Of a stretch of 10,227 nucleotides of DNA, positions 6,822 through 10,227 are shown piece by piece. The DNA is taken from the NCBI GenBank assembly GCA_026770575.1, contig MU657478.1, positions 43,750-53,976 of the forward strand, given 5' to 3'. A program made the position numbers and the translations under genes. The number at the start of each line of letters is the position of its first letter. Positions within the stretch are counted from its first letter, which is position 1. The DNA is from Pelagophyceae sp. CCMP2097 (lineage: Eukaryota; Sar; Pelagophyceae). The notes under the pieces are model-generated. The model saw only the letters and a list, made by a program, of their open reading frames with translations, was not told the origin of the DNA and searched no databases.

Positions 6822-7281
6822 GTCCCCAAACATGCCATTCCATTATGCTGCGGCGGCTCCGCTTCCGGCGTCAAACTCGCAGATCTCCTCCGAAACGCGC
6901 CGGGCCCCGCCGAGGAAGATGCAATTCGGGCCACGGCTCCAAGGGGTCAAGGCATTTCGGCGGCCACTGTCTGCGTGGCCGCGACGGCGGCCACGGCCTG
7001 CGTCACCACGGCGGGAACGGCGGCGGCGGTCGTCGCCGCGACGGCGCTGGAGACGCGGGCCACGCGCAGGCCGTCCTGCCTCGTCGCGCTCCTCATGCTC
7101 CAGGCGCTGCTGGCGGCGGCTCTAGCCAGGTTGGTGAATCCATTTTGTCAAGTCTTCACCCTATTGAATCTTTAATTGTGCCGCCCTCTTTAGCTTCCGG
7201 CACGCGGCCGAGGCGACAGGTGTCGTTTCGGTGGCGGTGGGCCTGCTGCAGCGCGCCTCGGAAGCTGGGGTGCCGCGGTGA
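6822..7281 (+). CDS. 3' part of a gene for a hydrophobic protein
   Basis: The frame opens after a TAG at 6819-6821, runs to 7129, and continues after an intron from 7194 to TGA at 7279-7281, giving 131 residues. There is no early in-frame ATG, so this is a 3' portion; a 3' splice site at the AG of 6820-6821 or a lost 5' end are both possible. Residues 45-76 (ISAATVCVAATAATACV and onwards), 85-102 (SCLVALLMLQALLAAALA) and about 111-121 are hydrophobic, so membrane insertion is likely. No family is recognised. It could be a late exon of the CRAL-TRIO gene across the 2.3-kb repeat block, but the splice sites tried do not keep phase, so it is kept separate. Confidence 0.45.
7130..7193 (+). other. 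Intron of 64 bases
   Basis: The donor is GCCAG|GTTGGTG and the acceptor GCCGCCCTCTTTAG|CTTCC, with a pyrimidine tract just before the AG. The interior is AT-rich. Splicing joins AALA-S-FRHAAEATG in one frame through a split Ser codon; unspliced reading stops at 7173-7175. Confidence 0.65.
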
Positions 7282-7413
7282 CGGAGTTTTTTTCAAATGA
7301 ATGATTTGTCAATAATATTCACAAGACGCAACCATCGCGCAAGCCGCCGAGGGGAGCGTCGCCGTGGAGAAACGGCCGACGCTCGAGAGATGCCACCGGC
7401 CCGGGCATTGTTT

Positions 7414-7468
7414 GACCTCGCACTTTACAAACGGACCTCGCACTTTACAAACGGACCTCGCACTTTGC
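7414..7468. repeat. 20-bp tandem repeat, 2.75 copies
   Basis: GACCTCGCACTTTACAAACG occurs at 7414-7433 and 7434-7453 and again, incomplete, from 7454. It lies past the 3' end of the minus-strand kelch gene. The 13-mer TTTGACCTCGCAC that begins the array at 7411 is also found at 1240-1252. The rest of 7282-7549 shows no convincing gene. Confidence 0.85.
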
Positions 7469-7549
7469 CCCACGCTATCGCCTCGAAGCCTCTTACGCGC
7501 GGGAACGGCGCCCCTCTGCGTCGTTGGCAAGACCACGCTCGTGAAGGAT

Positions 7550-8305
7550 TCATGGGCGACGCCAGTCGAAGGCGCCAATGGGGTCCGTGAGGAGCGTACG
7601 GGAGGGAGGGTCGTGGCGTCGTGGCGGCATCGCCGGCGTCGTGACGGCATCTCTGCAAGAGAGGGGCTCGCCTTCTTGCTCGATGTGGTTCGTGGCGCCG
7701 ACGTCGATCTTGCGCACGTCAATGCCGGTGGCGCGTCGCTCGCGCGCCCCCTTGAGCATCGACGGCGAGCACCTCTGTCGAAGATAAAGTGCCCCCGAGC
7801 AAGAGGACCGCGGTGCTTCCTCCGCAGCGTCGAGTCGAACGGCTGTGATGCCATTGCGCCCAGCCTGCATGGTCGGCCCGGGCGCGAACTCCATCGCCGC
7901 CACGTCGAGGAGCTCGGTGGTGGGTAATTCCGTGTTTGCCGAGTTCCGCCCGCCGATGATGAGGACGTGTCGAGCATCGGCTGGCACGGCCGCGCAGTGG
8001 CAGCGTGCCGAGCCCATCGACGGCCAGGGTGCGAACGCCATGGTCCGTTTGTCGAGGATTTCTGTCGTAGTCAGAGCGTGTCCAGGACTTGATTGGCCAC
8101 CGGTCAACAAGATGCGGTGCTCGTCGAGCGCGACGGCCGCGCAGCCGTAGCGTGGAGAGGCCATGCCAGGCCCGGGCGCGAAGACCATCGTGTCCAGGCT
8201 GAGGATCTCAATAGTCGATAAGAAACTGCTATCGTGGCCGCCAACGTTGAGGATCCTGCGAGCGTCGAGTGCCACAACGGCACAGCCGCATCGTGGCGAT
8301 TGCAC
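7550..8305 (-). CDS. Kelch-repeat protein, 5'-incomplete and frame-broken
   Basis: Starting from a GTG at 8305, residues 1-47, 48-96 and 97-145 are three kelch units, each with MxSxRxGCAAVALD, a GG doublet (NVGG, LTGG, IIGG), TTEIL and FAPGP. A fourth starts at residue 146 (MQAGRNGITAVRLDA) and then loses frame near 7830. The adjacent frame supplies its missing half (STAVLLLGGTLSSTEVLAVD), and near 7750 the coding-like signal returns to the first frame (TGIDVRKIDVGATNHIEQEG) up to the stop at 7550. Kelch units form beta-propeller blades for protein binding. No ATG precedes the first unit, and the frame is closed by TAA at 8326-8324. A 5' exon is therefore missing or upstream. The gene is either decayed or misassembled. 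Confidence 0.7.
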   Translation of the reverse strand: MQSPRCGCAVVALDARRILNVGGHDSSFLSTIEILSLDTMVFAPGPGMASPRYGCAAVALDEHRILLTGGQSSPGHALTTTEILDKRTMAFAPWPSMGSARCHCAAVPADARHVLIIGGRNSANTELPTTELLDVAAMEFAPGPTMQAGRNGITAVRLDAAEEAPRSSCSGALYLRQRCSPSMLKGARERRATGIDVRKIDVGATNHIEQEGEPLSCRDAVTTPAMPPRRHDPPSRTLLTDPIGAFDWRRP

Positions 8306-8371
8306 GTTCGGTCCCGTTATAACTTACTAAGATAGAAAGATCAAGGGATCAGAGGTGGGGAGCTCATCAGG

Positions 8372-9714
8372 TCACACAGGTGGCTCTTGAGCGCGGCGAA
8401 ACCTCTGCAGCGCGATGTCGTCGTCGTCGTCGAAGTAGCCGTCGTCGAACGCGACGAGGTCCACTCTGGACCGCTCGCAGGACTCGTTGTCCCGGTGCAC
8501 GCGCGTCTCGCACAGTCGGAGCCTGGTAGATATGGTGTTCATGTGGCCACACACACTGCGCGACCCGCGCGTGAGCGGGTCTCGGAAGTTCTGGTCGTGG
8601 TCGAAGTAGACCCCGTCGCCCGAGGAGCGGATGCCGTGGCCCCCGCGGACCGACGACCCGCGGACCGACGACCCGCGGCGCCGCGCACGGGGAACGCGAC
8701 GCCGCGCACGGCAACGTGACAAAGGCGTCGAAGCAGCTGCGAGCGTTGCCCCCATTCCGCACGTCCGCTTCCAGAGCGCGGAGGGCTACGAGCGCGGCGA
8801 TGCGGCTCACGAAGCGGACGAGCATGTTGCCACCACTATTGCGACTTTGAGAGCGGCTGCCGACCACCGCGCTGATAGAAACAACCGAAAGAGGCTACTG
8901 AGCGACGCAGCTACAGGGCGCGACGTACGATGGCTGGCGAGCCTATCGTTGCCGAGTCCCCGAGCTGTATACACCTGCGGCACTCAAAAGTGCCGCTCTG
9001 TTCGTGAGGACAGGCCTCGCTCAGGCTCGCCACCTCGAGGCCAAAGTAGCCGAGTTCCTTCATCATGGATTCCTGCGCGGCCTCGGCTAATGCGCGGATC
9101 GCCCTCTGCGTGTGCGAGCTGTCGAGGTCGCGGAGGAAGTCAAGGATCAGTCGGAACCGCTCGCCGTCGCGGTCGATAAAGATGGACGCGTCCTCTGGAT
9201 CGGACTGCAGCATCGCGTCGCAGCGCCCGAACATGCGCCCGAGCATCGAGTCCTCGACCTTTGTCAGCACTGCACGTGACGCCTCGAAGCGCGCGCCGCC
9301 GATGTTGAGCTTGATCCGCTCATCGGGCGGTGGCGTTGCTGCCCGCATGCGCGCCTTCTCGTCGTCCACCTCAGTGCGGTTGCGCTCGACGACCGTGCGC
9401 TTCTCCTCGAGCGTGGCTTCTCGTCCAATTGACGCATCATGGCCGCACGGTTGTCTTGGAGCGCCTGCCGATCGTTCGCGAGCAGGGCCTGCGCCGGATG
9501 CATGTCGAAAAAGCACACGGCCGAGCTCGGGCTCTCGGAGGTGCACGTCGGATTGCGCGTTGGGAAGGTACAAGTGTAGGAGCCACCCCGTCTTCGGCTT
9601 GACAGACGCCGGTTCGGGCCACCTCGGCGTCAAAGGCCCGCGAGGGCGCCGAGCGCCGAGGCGTGCTCCGCGGTGAACATGGTCGCGTGGGCCGCCATGG
9701 CCGCCATCCGCCAT
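8372..9714 (-). CDS. KCTD-like BTB/T1-domain protein, split gene
   Basis: The domain lies at about 9317-9040: IKLNIGGARFEASRAVLTK, then DSMLGRMF, IFIDRDGERFRLILDFLRD and MMKELGYFGLE, the signature of the potassium-channel tetramerisation (T1/BTB) fold. In KCTD proteins this domain oligomerises and can recruit cullin-3; no channel segments follow. Upstream lies a helical, charged stretch (ALLANDRQALQDNRAAMMRQ, then TLEEKRTVVERNRTEVDDEK) split by a one-base frame break near 9415. The N-terminus is uncertain: ATG at 9714 or 9698, with another likely break near 9630. Downstream, a 103-base intron joins FEC to SAVVGSRSQSRNSGG. Near 8720-8640 the frame changes again to GDGVYFDHDQNFRDPLTRG and onwards, with an acidic FDDDDD tail, ending at TGA 8374-8372. 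Coordinates span the whole locus including introns. Confidence 0.65.
8645..8674. repeat. Two tandem copies of a 15-bp unit
   Basis: GCGGACCGACGACCC is present twice in a row. It sits in the KCTD-like locus exactly where the coding signal changes frame. A nearby GCCGCGCACGG is also doubled (about 8682 and 8700). Slippage in these repeats is a simple cause for the frame change. Confidence 0.75.
8872..8974 (-). other. Second intron of the KCTD-like gene (103 bases)
   Basis: On the minus strand the donor is CCGCAG|GTGTATAC and the acceptor CTTTCGGTTGTTTCTATCAG|CGCGG, with a good pyrimidine tract. The phase fits exactly through a split Ser codon and connects two frames that both look coding. Without splicing the frame stops at 8911. 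Confidence 0.65.
9489..9571 (-). other. Probable first intron of the KCTD-like gene (83 bases)
   Basis: On the minus strand the donor is ACACTT|GTACCTTCC and the acceptor CATCCGGCGCAG|GCCCTG, preceded by GTGCTTTTTC. It joins GVAPTL to ALLANDRQ in phase 0. The donor context is only fair, so this rests mainly on the coding signal on either side. Confidence 0.45.
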
Positions 9715-9721
9715 CGTCCAA

Positions 9722-9905
9722 ATGCCGAAATCAAATCCTCAATGTATTATTTCTCGGGTTTTCTGATATCATCCCGGAAATTGCATGGACGTACTTTTGT
9801 GATAAATTTTGGTCAATTTGCTGGGGGTATTTTATGTGGTATTTTGAGGTAAATCAAGGCAAATACGTAGTTTGGCGAGTATTTTCATATAGCGTGCGCG
9901 GCCGT
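9722..9905. promoter_or_regulatory. AT-rich gap, likely promoter region of the KCTD-like gene
   Basis: This stretch is sharply AT-richer than its surroundings and lies just upstream of the minus-strand KCTD-like gene. It carries repeated TATTTT words and, on the minus strand, TATATGAAAATAC near 9895-9883. The plus-strand frame across it (YFCDKFWSICWGYF and onwards) is Trp- and Phe-rich but has no family match and is probably not coding. Promoter function is inferred only from position and composition. Confidence 0.3.
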
Positions 9906-10227
9906 CGACCAGAATAGGGGTCGCCGGGCTTCGGAGCTGGTGGATAGGAGGGATTCGGTTCGGTCGTGGGCGAGGGTAGGTCGGGTCGTGGGCGAGGGTA
10001 GTCAGTTCGGAGGGGTCCCGTGGAGGGCGATCGTCGACGGGCGATGGAAGGTGTTTAGAATCTCCGTCCGGGACGGGCTGGTTGTAATGTTTGTCCGGGA
10101 CGGACCGTTAGATGGGCTGCGATGCCACTCGGACTTCGTCACGACTCGCGTGGGCGTCGGGGCGACGGCTGCGCGGTGAGAAGACCAACAACGGACAGCT
10201 GCATCCAACGGGCGCGTTGCGGCGTCC
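9906..10227. other. GC-rich end without a recognised gene
   Basis: GGTCGTGGGCGAGGGTA occurs at 9962-9978 and 9984-10000, a 22-base period, and GTCCGGGACGG recurs twice around 10065-10105. Short frames on both strands have no domain. The stretch may be an intergenic region or part of a gene that continues past the window. Confidence 0.4.

Noticed and set aside
8306..8380. Simple splice fusing the KCTD-like frame to the kelch frame
   Set aside because: The available donors (GTGTGA, GTGACC) and acceptors (after CTTAG or TAAG) do not keep phase or leave an in-frame TAA. Only an older, now broken fusion would fit.
1..10227. tRNA, rRNA or other structured RNA genes
   Set aside because: No cloverleaf-like or ribosomal signature was seen by eye. 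A tRNAscan or Rfam search could not be run.

Overview
The window looks like nuclear DNA of a GC-rich protist. Four short GT-AG introns can be read from conserved or continuous protein frames on either side (about 165, 64, 103 and 83 bases). The domains are typically eukaryotic: WD40, CRAL-TRIO (Sec14), kelch and a KCTD-type BTB/T1 domain. There is no operon layout and there are no ribosome binding sites. The near-identical WD40 units, the kelch and KCTD families and the high GC content recall pelagophyte algae such as Aureococcus. That is an impression from the sequence and was not checked against any database.

Layout. 71-1057 (+) is a WD40-repeat gene that stops abruptly inside its sixth repeat and runs into unrelated sequence carrying a perfect hairpin. 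1220-1414 (+) and 1401-1909 (-) are two weakly supported gene pieces. From about 2320 to 3420 the DNA is a patchwork of degenerate minisatellites. 3441-4646 (+) is a CRAL-TRIO gene with one clear intron. Its conserved part ends near 4450, after which the frame enters a second, larger block of minisatellites (4471-6660). 6822-7281 (+) is the spliced 3' end of a hydrophobic-protein gene. 7550-8305 (-) holds kelch repeats with two compensating frame breaks. 8372-9714 (-) is a KCTD-like gene with two introns and several frame breaks. An AT-rich gap (9722-9905) and a GC-rich end with a short repeat close the window.

The most distinctive feature is the repeat landscape. Three short GC-rich families alternate. 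Family A is built on AAGGGCCCTT and GCAAGGCCTC, family B on CTCGATCGAG, TCGAGGCCTCGA and GAGACCGGGGCC, and family C on GACGGTCC. A and B each occur in two blocks and share the core AGGCCTC. Most units are palindromic or nearly so and lack stop codons, so long open frames exist on both strands; these are not read as genes. No coordinated pathway can be inferred. WD40, kelch and BTB proteins are all interaction scaffolds, and the CRAL-TRIO protein would bind a lipid. Several genes appear broken or cut short, which means either gene decay in a repeat-rich region or uncorrected indels in the assembly.
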